NCBI RefSeq assembly: GCF_900109545.1
Contig: NZ_FOAP01000001.1
Span: forward strand, 124,001 to 188,000
Source of the DNA: Stigmatella aurantiaca
GTDB taxonomy: Bacteria > Myxococcota > Myxococcia > Myxococcales > Myxococcaceae
Length of the DNA: 64,000 nucleotides
Reading direction: 5' to 3'
The notes below the pieces were generated by a model, which had not been told where the DNA came from, ran no database searches, and was given only the letters and a program-made list of their open reading frames with translations. Positions 36,144 through 45,062 of the stretch are shown one piece after another. The stretch's first letter is position 1. Each line of letters begins with the position of its first letter. The position numbers and the translations under genes are program-made.

Positions 36144-37805
36144 TCAGTCCCCGGTGTAGATGCCGATGGAGCCGGCCACCCAGCGCTTGTCACTGCGCTC
36201 GTAGCCCATGAAGCCCACGAGGATGCGGCGCTGAGCGCCCGAGGTGTCCGCCTGGATGTCGGACACGCGGGACATGGCCAGGTCCATGCCGATGATGTCG
36301 CTGTTGTAGTGCGTGACGGTGTTGCCCCGGATGCGGCTGATGCCTCCGCCCCAGCTCGTGCCCGCCCAGACGCTGCCATCGAGCGGATCCGCCGAGAGCG
36401 AGGCGACGTAGCCCTTGCGGTCCACCAGCTCCGCGCTGAACCGGCGCAGCACCTTGCCCTCGCCGTCGAGCTGGGCCACCCCGTTCGCGAAGGAGCCCAC
36501 CCACACCGTGCCGTCCTTGGCCACCGCCATGCCGGAGACGTTGTCTGAGGTGCGCTGCTCGGGGCGCGAGCCGTTCGCCACCGCGTCCGTCCAGATGTCG
36601 TACCGGTTCCAGGCGTAGGCGCTGTCCTCGGTCATCGACTGGGCCCGCCAGTAGTTCGGGCTGCCCGTCGCGGTGACGTAGCGGAAGCGCGTGGAGCGGT
36701 CCGCGCCGCCGAACCACACGTCCCCGCTGGGGTCCACCGCCACGCCGTAGTAGGCGTCCGTGAGCAGCGCGTTGCGCACGCGCCACTTGGACGGATCATT
36801 CGGGTAGAGCTTCGAGTCCTCGGCCTTGTTCGAGTAGACGAAGGCGTTGATGGCCGGGTGGACGTGCTCGTAGAGGCCCGCGCACGAGTGCTGCCCGTTG
36901 CAGGCCGGGTTGCCCTCGAAGCGGATGTCGCCCCAGGCGAAGCCGTGGTTGCCGCCGAACCAGACACTGTTGGTCTTCTTGTCCACCGCGATGCGCAGGA
37001 TGTTGCAGACCTTCTCCCGGCCGCGGGGCTCGTCGCGCACCACGTCCGGACCCGAGAAGATGTCGTAGTGCACCGTGGTGATGGTGCCATCGGGCAGCAG
37101 CGTCACCTTGTCCGCGTCTCCGCTCTTGTAGCGGCTGGCGTCCGGGTTGGCCCCGTCCCAGTTGTTCTCGCAGTGGTTCGCGCCCTCGCCGGGCAGCCCC
37201 TCGTAGCCCACGAACACCATGCCCGAGGCGCCCGCCTTCTTCACGCCGCCGGCCACGGAGATGACCTTGAGGTACTTGGTGCCCGTGGGCGTGCCCCCGC
37301 CCGGCAGGTAGCCGTAGGGCCGCAGGCCGTCGCTCATCGTGAACTTCTGGAAGCTCGTGGCGCCGGGCTTCAGCACGAAGAGGCCCTCTTCGCCGCCCGC
37401 CACCCAGATGTTGCCGTCCTCATCGGACGTCACGCCGTACACCTTCTCCGGACCCCCCTCGGCCCGGCCGAAGAACCGCCAGCCGGCCGCCGACGGCGGG
37501 GGGGCGATGATGGGCGGGGTGGGGGGGGGCGGCGGCGTGGGCGGGGTTCCCCCGTCCGTGGGCGGCGTGCCCCCGTCGCCTGGAGGCGTCCCGGCATCGG
37601 GGGTTCCGCCATCGTTCCCCGAGGAGGGCGGGTTCTCCGCCGCCGGGGGATTCACGGGCACCACGGGCGTCTCAGGCCCTGGATTGTCCAGTCCTGGATT
37701 GCCCTGCTCCGAGGTGTCGTTGCTCTCGCCGCCATCCGAGCACGCCGCCGCCGACACCAGCCCAGCCGCCAGCAGTGCTCCCGCCCACTTCCGTCCGCCC
37801 TTCAT
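36144..37805 (-). CDS. Lipoprotein with two-component-regulator-like propeller repeats
   Basis: A lipobox (VSAAACSDG) is followed by a disordered linker of about 80 residues, rich in P, G, D and T (TPPTDGGTPPTPPPPP). From about residue 110 the sequence has recurring 'GVTSDEDGNIWVAGGEEGLFVLKPG' and 'AVDPSGDVWFGGADRSTRFR' units typical of the two-component regulator propeller (YVTN/ligand_gated-like) fold. No catalytic motif is seen. Likely a surface binding protein. Start ATG 37805 is chosen because the signal peptide begins there. Confidence 0.8.
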   Translation of the reverse strand: MKGGRKWAGALLAAGLVSAAACSDGGESNDTSEQGNPGLDNPGPETPVVPVNPPAAENPPSSGNDGGTPDAGTPPGDGGTPPTDGGTPPTPPPPPTPPIIAPPPSAAGWRFFGRAEGGPEKVYGVTSDEDGNIWVAGGEEGLFVLKPGATSFQKFTMSDGLRPYGYLPGGGTPTGTKYLKVISVAGGVKKAGASGMVFVGYEGLPGEGANHCENNWDGANPDASRYKSGDADKVTLLPDGTITTVHYDIFSGPDVVRDEPRGREKVCNILRIAVDKKTNSVWFGGNHGFAWGDIRFEGNPACNGQHSCAGLYEHVHPAINAFVYSNKAEDSKLYPNDPSKWRVRNALLTDAYYGVAVDPSGDVWFGGADRSTRFRYVTATGSPNYWRAQSMTEDSAYAWNRYDIWTDAVANGSRPEQRTSDNVSGMAVAKDGTVWVGSFANGVAQLDGEGKVLRRFSAELVDRKGYVASLSADPLDGSVWAGTSWGGGISRIRGNTVTHYNSDIIGMDLAMSRVSDIQADTSGAQRRILVGFMGYERSDKRWVAGSIGIYTGD

Positions 37806-37944
37806 ACGTCCCTCACTTGAGGAAAACGGGTGTTGCCATCCCGTGCTCACCCAGGGTGAGGCAAAACCGGGGCCAACGGGATCGACTGCGGGGCAGAGGG
37901 GCGCGTCGGTTCCTGGACAGGCCGTGGGAAGAGGATTGCTCAGT

Positions 37945-38691
37945 ATGAGCAGGCCCCTGTCCCGGCAAGGTGTCTTTCCGTGCTACGTCCGGGACATGAG
38001 CGGGAATGATGTCCGCGGCCGTGCGCCCCTGTCCCTGGTGAGCCAGGAGCCGGATCTCCTCTTCTACATGCGCCAGGCGGGTGAGCGGGGCGGGCCGGTG
38101 CTCGTGCTGGGCACCGCCAACGGCCGGGTGCCCTGGTCCCTGGCGGGCCATGGGTTCCCGGTGGTGGGCGTGGACGCCTCCGAGGCGATGATTCGCTCCG
38201 CCGAGGAGCGCCGCGGCGCGGAATCCCCGGAGGTCTCCGGCCGGGTGCGCTTCGTCATCTCCGATGTGCGGGCCCTGCGCCTGGAGGAGCGCTTTCCGCT
38301 GGTGCTTGCCCCCCAGCACGCCATGGGGCTCATGCCGAACCGGGATGACCTGGAGGCCTTCCTGGCCACGGTGCGTCACCACCTCGCGCCGGATGGCACC
38401 TTCATCTATGACGTGCTCAACCCGCCCCGCGAGGCCATCCTCCCCCGGGACGACACCCCCACGGCCCCGCTGGAGCCCCGCCGCTCGCTGTTCGCCCTGC
38501 ACCTGAGCGAGCGCAAGCCCCCCGGGGGCCCGGCGCCCATCCGCCGGTTGCGGCTGCGCCACTTCTCCCCGGAAGAGCTGGAAACGGCGCTCAGTGCCTG
38601 TGGGTTGACGCTGCGCGAGCGCTACGGGCGCTTCGACGGCAAGCCGTTCGATCTGGAGGACTCCCGCCAGATTGGCGTCGTGGGGCTGTAG
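37945..38691 (+). CDS. Class I SAM-dependent methyltransferase
   Basis: The SAM-binding motif appears as VLVLGTANGRVPWSLAGHGF, followed by VVGVDASEAMI and a motif-II Asp. The middle part has PQHAMGLMPNRDDL and the later FIYDVLNPP. In-frame ATGs lie at 37945 (AGAGGA 9 bases upstream, chosen) and 37996 (no binding site but closer to the conserved core). Substrate unknown. The gene is divergent from the propeller lipoprotein gene. Confidence 0.87.
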   Translation: MSRPLSRQGVFPCYVRDMSGNDVRGRAPLSLVSQEPDLLFYMRQAGERGGPVLVLGTANGRVPWSLAGHGFPVVGVDASEAMIRSAEERRGAESPEVSGRVRFVISDVRALRLEERFPLVLAPQHAMGLMPNRDDLEAFLATVRHHLAPDGTFIYDVLNPPREAILPRDDTPTAPLEPRRSLFALHLSERKPPGGPAPIRRLRLRHFSPEELETALSACGLTLRERYGRFDGKPFDLEDSRQIGVVGL

Positions 38692-38695
38692 CCCG

Positions 38696-38953
38696 TCAGC
38701 TGATGACGGGGAGCTTGAACTTGTCCGGCCCGTTGGGGTTGGGCGGGGGCCCCTCGGTCTCGATGCCGAGCGCCAGCTCCATCAAGTCCAGCAGCTGGGC
38801 GCGGCCGTCCTCGCCATCGGGCGCCATGACGATCAGCTCCACGGGCAGCCGGTCCTCGGGGGGCACGGGCTCGGGGTCGATGGCCTTGCCCTGGGCGTCG
38901 AGTTCCTCCACGAGGAGGTCCCCGTCTCGGTGGATGGTGTAGCGGCGGCGCAT
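38696..38953 (-). CDS. Small conserved hypothetical protein
   Basis: An 85-residue, acidic, soluble protein (MRRRYTIHRDGDLLVEELDA, ending KLPVIS). I do not recognise a family. It sits in the same direction as the downstream two-component system genes but is separated by 68 bases from the response regulator stop. Start ATG 38953 is chosen over 39010 because it gives a compact protein beginning at a charged N-terminus. Confidence 0.55.
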   Translation of the reverse strand: MRRRYTIHRDGDLLVEELDAQGKAIDPEPVPPEDRLPVELIVMAPDGEDGRAQLLDLMELALGIETEGPPPNPNGPDKFKLPVIS

Positions 38954-39021
38954 GGTGTCCTCGGCAGCTCGGCGGGCATCGTGCGGGAGGCGGTGGCTCC
39001 CGGAAAGCAAAATGTGCGGCC

Positions 39022-39711
39022 TCAGCGGTCGAACCGGTAGCCCAGCCCCCGGATCGTCAGAAAGTGGCGGGGGGATTCCGGATCCGGCTCGAACTTGAGC
39101 CGCAGCTGGCGCACGAAGTTGTCCACCGTGCGCGCGCTGCCCTCGTAGTCGAAGCCCCAGGCGCCCGACAGCAGCTCCTCGCGGGAGAAGGTCCGCCCCG
39201 GGTGGGCCAGGAAGTGGGTGAGCAGCTTGAACTCCTGCGCCGTCAGCTCCACGGCCTTGCCGGCGCGCGCCACCGTCTTGCCCACCATGTCCACCTCCAC
39301 GTCCCCGAACGTCACCGGGGGCGCGCCCGAGACGGGATGCCGGCGGCGCAGCACGGCCTTGATGCGCGCCATCAGCTCCTGCAGCCCGAAGGGCTTCACC
39401 ACGTAGTCATCCGCCCCCAGGTTGAGGCCGAGAATCTTGTCCGTCTCCATGCCCTTGGCGGAGAGCATCACCACGGCGGTGTCCCGGCCGCGCTGGCGCA
39501 GCTCCTTGAGGACATCGAAGCCGTTGAGCTCCGGCAGCATGATGTCCAGGACGATGAGGTCCGGCGCCTCGTCGAGCGCCTTGGCGAGCCCCACGCGCCC
39601 GTCCTGGGCCTGGAGCACCTCGTAGCCTTCGATGCGCAGGTTGATGGACAGGCCCGTGAGGATGGACAGGTCATCCTCCACGACCAGGATGCGTTGGACC
39701 TTGCCGCTCAT
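39022..39711 (-). CDS. OmpR-family response regulator
   Basis: The receiver domain (residues 5-118) has the acidic pair in VEDD, phospho-acceptor Asp in DLIVLDIMLPEL, Thr/Ser in VVMLSAKG, and Lys in YVVKPFG. A winged helix follows (about 130-228) with ELTAQEFKLLTHFLAHPGRT and LRLKFEPDP, the OmpR/PhoB DNA-binding form. The start overlaps the stop of the histidine kinase gene (ATGA), so it is coupled to its cognate sensor. Target genes are not known. Confidence 0.95.
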   Translation of the reverse strand: MSGKVQRILVVEDDLSILTGLSINLRIEGYEVLQAQDGRVGLAKALDEAPDLIVLDIMLPELNGFDVLKELRQRGRDTAVVMLSAKGMETDKILGLNLGADDYVVKPFGLQELMARIKAVLRRRHPVSGAPPVTFGDVEVDMVGKTVARAGKAVELTAQEFKLLTHFLAHPGRTFSREELLSGAWGFDYEGSARTVDNFVRQLRLKFEPDPESPRHFLTIRGLGYRFDR

Positions 39712-41228
39712 GCCTTTCCCGCTGGAAGCTGGATGGTGAAGAGGCTGCCCCGGCCCAGCTTGCTCTGGACCGAGATGCGCCCCCCGTGGGCCTCGATGAT
39801 GCGCTTGGTGATGGCCAGGCCCAGCCCGCTGCCCTCCGTCTTGCGGGTCAGCAGGTTGTCCACCCGGTAGAAGCGCTCGAAGATGCGCTGGCGGTCTCTG
39901 GGTGCGATTCCCACCCCATTGTCCTCCACGGAGAAGGCCACCCACCGCCGGTACGTGCGGACGGTGAGGGTGATGCGCTTGTCCTGCCCACTGTACTTGT
40001 AGGCGTTCTGCAGCAGGTTGAGCAGGGCGCCGGCCATGGCATGCCGGTCCACGTGCACCGGGGGCAGCCCGCTGGGCACCTCCACCTTCAGGTCCACGCC
40101 CCCATCCAGCCGCTGGGCCCGGAAGGCCGCCACCGCCGTGTCCACCAGGTCGGCCACCGCGATGCGCTCGCGCTGGTACTCCTTGCGCCCGCTCTCCAGG
40201 CGCGCCCAGTCCAGCACCCGCTCGATGAGGACCGACAGCCGCTCGGTCTCCCGCGTGAGCAGCTGGAGCACCTCCTGTATCTGCGCGGGGTCCTTCAGCC
40301 GTCCCAGCGCCAGCGTCTCGATGAAAATGCGGATGGAGGTCAGCGGGGTGCGCAGCTCGTGGCTCACCAGCGAGACGAAGTCCGTCTTCAGCCGCGACAG
40401 CTTCGCCTCCCGGTAGAGGACCCGGCCGGTGTACACCACCCCGAAGGTGAGCGTCAGGTAGAACAGGCCCAGCAGCACGCCGTACACCACGCGGTTGCGC
40501 GTGGAGGCGCGCGCCACCGGGTCCTCGCCCGTGGGGAGCACCACCAGCCGGAAGTCCTGCAGCGGCGCCGCGAGCACCTGGTCCGCCAGCACCTGGGGGC
40601 CCAGGGCGCTTGCCCGGGCCTGCACCACCTCGGACATGAGCCGGCCCATGAGCCCCTCGTTGGTCTCCCGGGGGATGGGCCGCAGCGCGAAGAGCACCGG
40701 CTCCGGGGAGGCCAGGTAGCGCTCGGCCTGCTCCGTCAGCAGCGCCTCCACGGCGGCGGTGGACAGCTGGGTGCCGCGCACCCCGTTGCCGTGCCGCTCG
40801 GCGGCGATGAGCACCGGCAGGCCGCCCACATATAAGGAGAAGACGGTCGTGTCCGGGGGCAGGTGGCTCAGGTCGGTGAGCACCGCGTTGAGCGCGAGCG
40901 CCAGGGGCGCATCCGAGCACGTCACCTTGCCCCCTTCGATCCAGAAGGAGGCGTTGGAGAGCACCCGGCCCGGGGTGTTCACCAGGTCCAGCTCCCCGCC
41001 GCGCTCCACGAAGCGCGCCTGGCGCAGCTCCTGGGGCAGGTCCTTCGCCAGCGCCTTCAGGGTGCCGTGCCAGGCGGCCTCCAGGCGCTTCTCCACCGCG
41101 GCGCGCTCGTTGATGATGGCCACCACGCCGAAGCCCGACAGCCCCGCCGAGGGCAGCACCACCAGCACGATGAGCAGTGCGAAGGTGCGCCGGAAGCTCA
41201 GGACAATAGGGGGCGAGGCACGGGCCAC
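39708..41228 (-). CDS. Membrane sensor histidine kinase
   Basis: Two membrane helices (about residues 12-35, FALLIVLVVLPSAGLSGFGV, and about 245-268) flank an external sensor domain of roughly 200 residues without a recognised fold. The cytoplasmic part has the phosphorylated His in SHELRTPLT, N-box NLLQNAYKYS, G1 DNGVGI, and G2 GSGLGLAI. Length 506 residues. It is encoded upstream of, and overlaps by 4 bases with, the response regulator, so they form a cognate pair. The signal is unknown. Confidence 0.95.
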   Translation of the reverse strand: MARASPPIVLSFRRTFALLIVLVVLPSAGLSGFGVVAIINERAAVEKRLEAAWHGTLKALAKDLPQELRQARFVERGGELDLVNTPGRVLSNASFWIEGGKVTCSDAPLALALNAVLTDLSHLPPDTTVFSLYVGGLPVLIAAERHGNGVRGTQLSTAAVEALLTEQAERYLASPEPVLFALRPIPRETNEGLMGRLMSEVVQARASALGPQVLADQVLAAPLQDFRLVVLPTGEDPVARASTRNRVVYGVLLGLFYLTLTFGVVYTGRVLYREAKLSRLKTDFVSLVSHELRTPLTSIRIFIETLALGRLKDPAQIQEVLQLLTRETERLSVLIERVLDWARLESGRKEYQRERIAVADLVDTAVAAFRAQRLDGGVDLKVEVPSGLPPVHVDRHAMAGALLNLLQNAYKYSGQDKRITLTVRTYRRWVAFSVEDNGVGIAPRDRQRIFERFYRVDNLLTRKTEGSGLGLAITKRIIEAHGGRISVQSKLGRGSLFTIQLPAGKA

Positions 41229-41420
41229 GGGGTCTCCTTACTCCGCTCCCGGCATGTATGCCCGTGTCGTGGAGGCTTGGCCAGGAGCGTGGCTTCTGTG
41301 TCCAGCGAGTCACACCCGGTGTGGGGAAACATTCGACTTTGGGTTGCCGCCGGTGGCACCATGCCGGCCTGGGAGGAAGGGGTGGAGCCGGGCCGGAACC
41401 CTTCCTGTCGAGGAGCGCCC

Positions 41421-43424
41421 ATGCGCAAGCAGGTTCTGGCCGCGGTGATGGTGTTGGCCCTGGGGTGGACGGGCTGTGAGCAGAAGCCCGTCGCCACCTA
41501 TTCGACCTCCGCGGGCTCCGTGGCGCTCAGCCGGGATGACGCGCTGCTCTATGCGGTGGACACCGACAACGGCATCGTCGCGGTGGTGGACACCGAGGCC
41601 TACGAGAAGGTGGCCGAAATCAAGGTGGGCCGCGCCCCCGAGCGCATCACCGTGGGGCCGGATGACACCTTATATGTCTCCAACCGGGGCGACCGCAGCG
41701 TGTCCGTCATCCGCCGGGGCGAGTGGACGGAGGCGGCGCGGCTGAAGGTGGGCGTGGAGCCCATGGGCCTGGCGGTCTCCGCGGACGGCCAGACGCTCTT
41801 CGTGGTGAACACCGCCATGCTCGATACCACCGAGACGGGCTCCGTCGCCGCCTTCGACACGGCCACGCTCGCCAAGCGCTGGGAGCTGCCCGTGGGCGAG
41901 GAGCCCCGTGGCATCGCGCTGATGGAGGATGGCACGGCGCTCGTGACGCTCCACCGCTCGGGCGAGGTGGTTCAGCTGGACTTGTCCAGCCGGGACCGGC
42001 CGAAGGTGCTCAAGGCGAGCACCGGGCTCTACGAGCGCGCCAACGCCACCCTGCTGTTGCGGCGGGGCCCGGGCGGGAGTGCCCAGGAGTTTCCGGGGAC
42101 CCTCTTCCATGCCCGGGGCATGACGGACGTGGTGGTGTCGCCAGATGGCCGCCGGGCCTTCGCGACGGCGCAGTGGGCGCGCGAGGATCCCGTCGTGACG
42201 CCGGGGATGCCGGATCCCGGCAATGGCGGGGGCAGCCTCTACGGGGGCGGCGGGCCGTGCGGCACGGGCGCCATCGCCTCGCCGGGCATCGTCACCTTCG
42301 AGGCGGACACCGCCGAGCCGCGGGTGGACGACCACAGCCAGACCTGCCACGAGGACGGCAACCCGGACTATCCGCCCAACACCATCACCAGCCCGGACCC
42401 CTCGCAACCGGTGCAGGGCCCCATCGCGTCCGTGGTGGACGCGACCGGGGCGTGGCTCTACGTGGTGAACCGCGAGACGAACAACGTGGCGGTGATTCCC
42501 ACCGACCGCCGCTCGGGCGAGGACCTGAGCCGCAGGCCAGGGCTCACCACCTCCACCGTGCGCCAGCTCGTGCGCGTGGGCTCGGGCCCCACCGGCATTG
42601 CCCTGTCGCGGGATGGCCGCCGGGCCTACGTGTACAACGGCTTCGACCACACGCTGAGCCGGCTGGTGGGCGATGGCTCGGGTACGGTCAACATCCGCGA
42701 GGAGGAGCCCCGGCTGAAGCTCGCCGGGGACGTGCTGCCGCCCGAGGTGGTGATGGGCCGCAAGCTCTTCTTCTCCGCGCTCGACACGCGCATGACGGCG
42801 GCCAACGTGGGCGCCGCGTGCTCCACCTGCCACCACGACGTGCGCGATGATGGCCACACGTGGATGTTCCCGGATGGGCCGCGCCAGACGCCCACGATTG
42901 CCGGCCGCATGATTCCCCAGACGGGCCCGTTCCACTGGAGTGGCGAGTTCTCCTCGCTGAGCGACTTCCTGGACACCACCGTGCGCCACCGCATGGGCGG
43001 GGGCATGGTGGATGCGTTCATGACGGCGCAGCTCACCGCCTTCATGGACGCGGCCCCGGCGCCGGACAACCCCTACCAGCGCGAGCAGATGACGGAGGCG
43101 CAGATCCGCGGCTCCCAGGTCTTCCTCAAGGCCCGGTGCGACGAGTGCCACGCGGGCCAGGCGCTCACCAACAACAAGCAGGCCAACGTGGGCACCTTCG
43201 TGCTCACGGGCGCGCAGCCGGACATCGAGGCCGTGCGCAAGCTGGGCCTCAACACCCCGTCCCTGCTGGGGCTGGCGCGCAGCGCGCCGTACTTGCATGA
43301 CGGCAGCGCGAAGACGCTCCGGGAGCGCATCTTCCAGACGCGCTACACGGATCAGCACGGCAAGACGTCGCAGCTCTCCGACGCCGAGGTGGAGGACCTC
43401 GTCGAGTTCCTGCGCACGCTGTAG
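41421..43424 (+). CDS. Lipoprotein: beta-propeller fused to di-haem cytochrome c peroxidase-like domain
   Basis: The lipobox WTGCEQ follows a signal peptide. Residues 25-430 hold propeller-type repeats ('xxVSADGQTLFVVN', 'xxVSPDGRRAFATA', 'xxLSRDGRRAYVYNG'). The C-terminal part (about 440-667) has two haem c motifs: CSTCHH (about 466) and CDECHA (about 572), which is the number in di-haem peroxidases and MauG. No separate peroxidase catalytic test can be made by reading. Start at ATG 41421 has AGGAG about 7 bases upstream. It is an exported redox protein. Confidence 0.87.
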   Translation: MRKQVLAAVMVLALGWTGCEQKPVATYSTSAGSVALSRDDALLYAVDTDNGIVAVVDTEAYEKVAEIKVGRAPERITVGPDDTLYVSNRGDRSVSVIRRGEWTEAARLKVGVEPMGLAVSADGQTLFVVNTAMLDTTETGSVAAFDTATLAKRWELPVGEEPRGIALMEDGTALVTLHRSGEVVQLDLSSRDRPKVLKASTGLYERANATLLLRRGPGGSAQEFPGTLFHARGMTDVVVSPDGRRAFATAQWAREDPVVTPGMPDPGNGGGSLYGGGGPCGTGAIASPGIVTFEADTAEPRVDDHSQTCHEDGNPDYPPNTITSPDPSQPVQGPIASVVDATGAWLYVVNRETNNVAVIPTDRRSGEDLSRRPGLTTSTVRQLVRVGSGPTGIALSRDGRRAYVYNGFDHTLSRLVGDGSGTVNIREEEPRLKLAGDVLPPEVVMGRKLFFSALDTRMTAANVGAACSTCHHDVRDDGHTWMFPDGPRQTPTIAGRMIPQTGPFHWSGEFSSLSDFLDTTVRHRMGGGMVDAFMTAQLTAFMDAAPAPDNPYQREQMTEAQIRGSQVFLKARCDECHAGQALTNNKQANVGTFVLTGAQPDIEAVRKLGLNTPSLLGLARSAPYLHDGSAKTLRERIFQTRYTDQHGKTSQLSDAEVEDLVEFLRTL

Positions 43425-43442
43425 TCCCGGGGGCTGCCCCGC

Positions 43443-44030
43443 TCAGGGCAGCCCTCCGTCGCCTGCGGGCACTTCCGGAGGTGGAGCCGCCATGCCCCCA
43501 TCCGGCTGGAGCAGGACGGAGGTGGTGGCGCGCAGGGCCGTGCGCAGGACTTCGACGGCGCGCTCGGAGCCCGTGCCGAGCCAGGTGACGGCCAGCACGC
43601 ACGGGGTGTCATCGTCCCAGGCCACCACCTGGAGCATGCCGGGCACGGGCGAGCGGCGCGCGGCGGCCCGGCCCAGCGCGGGCACCTCCACGCCGCCGGC
43701 CCTCAGGGTGGGCTCGAGCAGCTCGCGGACCTCGGTGTGCGAGTCCCGGGGCTGGCAGTCATAGGTGAGCGAGACGGTGACGCCGGGCTCGGACGCCGAG
43801 CGGTAGGTGCACAGCGGGCCACACGTCGGGCACGCGCGTGCCTCCTTGCCGGTGAACCCAGGCAGCGCCAGCTCCACGAGATCCGCGGGCAGGAGGGTGT
43901 CACACCCAGGCCCCGTCCACGCCACGGCGGGCGCGCGCGGGCCTGCATCCTCCGGCGAGGAGGGCGCGCGCTCCCGGCATGCCCCGAGTGTCAGCGCCAT
44001 CACCAGTCCCACGCCCCATCCGGGCCTCAT
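43443..44030 (-). CDS. Lipoprotein of unknown function
   Basis: A lipobox is seen in LTLGACRERA. The mature protein of about 175 residues has four cysteines in its N-terminal third (GPGCDTLL, ARACPTCGPLC), plus a Cys in YDCQPRD, suggesting disulphides. No family is recognised. The gene is convergent with the propeller/peroxidase gene across 18 bases and divergent from the outer-membrane-like gene. ATG 44030 begins the signal peptide. Confidence 0.7.
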   Translation of the reverse strand: MRPGWGVGLVMALTLGACRERAPSSPEDAGPRAPAVAWTGPGCDTLLPADLVELALPGFTGKEARACPTCGPLCTYRSASEPGVTVSLTYDCQPRDSHTEVRELLEPTLRAGGVEVPALGRAAARRSPVPGMLQVVAWDDDTPCVLAVTWLGTGSERAVEVLRTALRATTSVLLQPDGGMAAPPPEVPAGDGGLP

Positions 44031-44159
44031 CCCGTCGTGCTCCTCCGCCGGAGATTCCGGCGCGCGGATGCTAGACCGGGCGGGGCGTCTCGGGGGCACA
44101 ATGCGGGCGGTTGGTGGGTGCTGGACGTCCGGGGCGTGTTCTAAGCTGCCCCCGGCCCC

Positions 44160-45026
44160 ATGCGAACCGCCCTCCTGACATCCTTGCTGGCCCTGAGCGT
44201 GGGGCTGCCTGCCTGGGGGCAGGAGGCCTCCGGGCCCGCCTCCGCCAATCCGGAGCCGGACGAGTCCTGGCTGAGCTTCCCGGGCCCGGCGGACGGGCCC
44301 CCTCCGGTGGACGCCATGCCCGCGCCCCCCCTTCCGCCCCGCCGGGAGGCGCCCGGCCCCAAGGTCCCTCGCCGGGAGGTGTCCCGCCCGGAAGCGCGGG
44401 CTCCCGGGCGGACGGCGGCGTTCGGTCCCAACCGGGTGAGCCTGCAGGGCGCCATCCCCCTGGGGCAGGGGCAACTGGCGGCGGGCCTGCTCCTGGGGTT
44501 TCCACTCGTCTCGGCCCAGGTCTCGTGGGGCGTGCTCCCCTGGCTCGATGCGGGCGCCGCCGTGAACAGCCTGTACGGCGTCATGAACGAGGTGAACGCC
44601 CGGGTGCGGCTGTCCCTGGTGAATGGCGAGGAGGCCCAGGTGTCCCTGGGCCTGGAGGGTGGGCACGCCTTCTTCCTCAAGCCGCAGGCCCGTGAGCAGC
44701 ACGGCGGGCGGTACTTCACGGGCCGGCGCGACTGGAACCTCATGCCGGGGCTGACCGGCTCGGCGCGGGTGGGGCGGCGGACCCGGGCCTTCCTGGACGT
44801 GCGCTACCACCTGGCCTTCGACACGGATCCGGTCGTGCGCACGCCGCTGGGCGGGGCGCCGGACGATGTGAAGGTCTCCAGCAATGTTCTGTTCCGTACG
44901 GGGGTGGAGGTGCCCTTCTCCGAGCGGACGTCCTACGTCATCATGGTGGGCGGCAACATTCATGGCCGTCCCGAGGATGCCTCCTTCATGCCCACCCTCT
45001 CCCTGGGCGTGGTCACGGGCATCTGA
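44160..45026 (+). CDS. Outer-membrane-like protein of unknown function
   Basis: A Sec signal peptide (MRTALLTSLLALSVGLPAWG) is followed by a Pro/Arg-rich linker (about residues 30-80) and then a beta-rich part with alternating hydrophobic strands (VRLSLVNGEEAQVSLGLEGG, YVIMVGGNIHGRPED, PTLSLGVVTGI), consistent with a small beta-barrel. It is followed after 36 bases by gpsA, with which it may be co-transcribed. Confidence 0.7.
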   Translation: MRTALLTSLLALSVGLPAWGQEASGPASANPEPDESWLSFPGPADGPPPVDAMPAPPLPPRREAPGPKVPRREVSRPEARAPGRTAAFGPNRVSLQGAIPLGQGQLAAGLLLGFPLVSAQVSWGVLPWLDAGAAVNSLYGVMNEVNARVRLSLVNGEEAQVSLGLEGGHAFFLKPQAREQHGGRYFTGRRDWNLMPGLTGSARVGRRTRAFLDVRYHLAFDTDPVVRTPLGGAPDDVKVSSNVLFRTGVEVPFSERTSYVIMVGGNIHGRPEDASFMPTLSLGVVTGI

Positions 45027-45062
45027 AGGGCTGCCCAGGCCCCCTCTCCTTCCGAGGCTTCC

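Noticed and set aside
39022-41313. A long minus-strand open frame covering the response regulator and extending upstream
   Set aside because: Only the last 229 residues (from 39711) code for the response regulator; the upstream part is an out-of-frame shadow of the histidine kinase gene, Arg/Pro/Gly-rich and without motifs.
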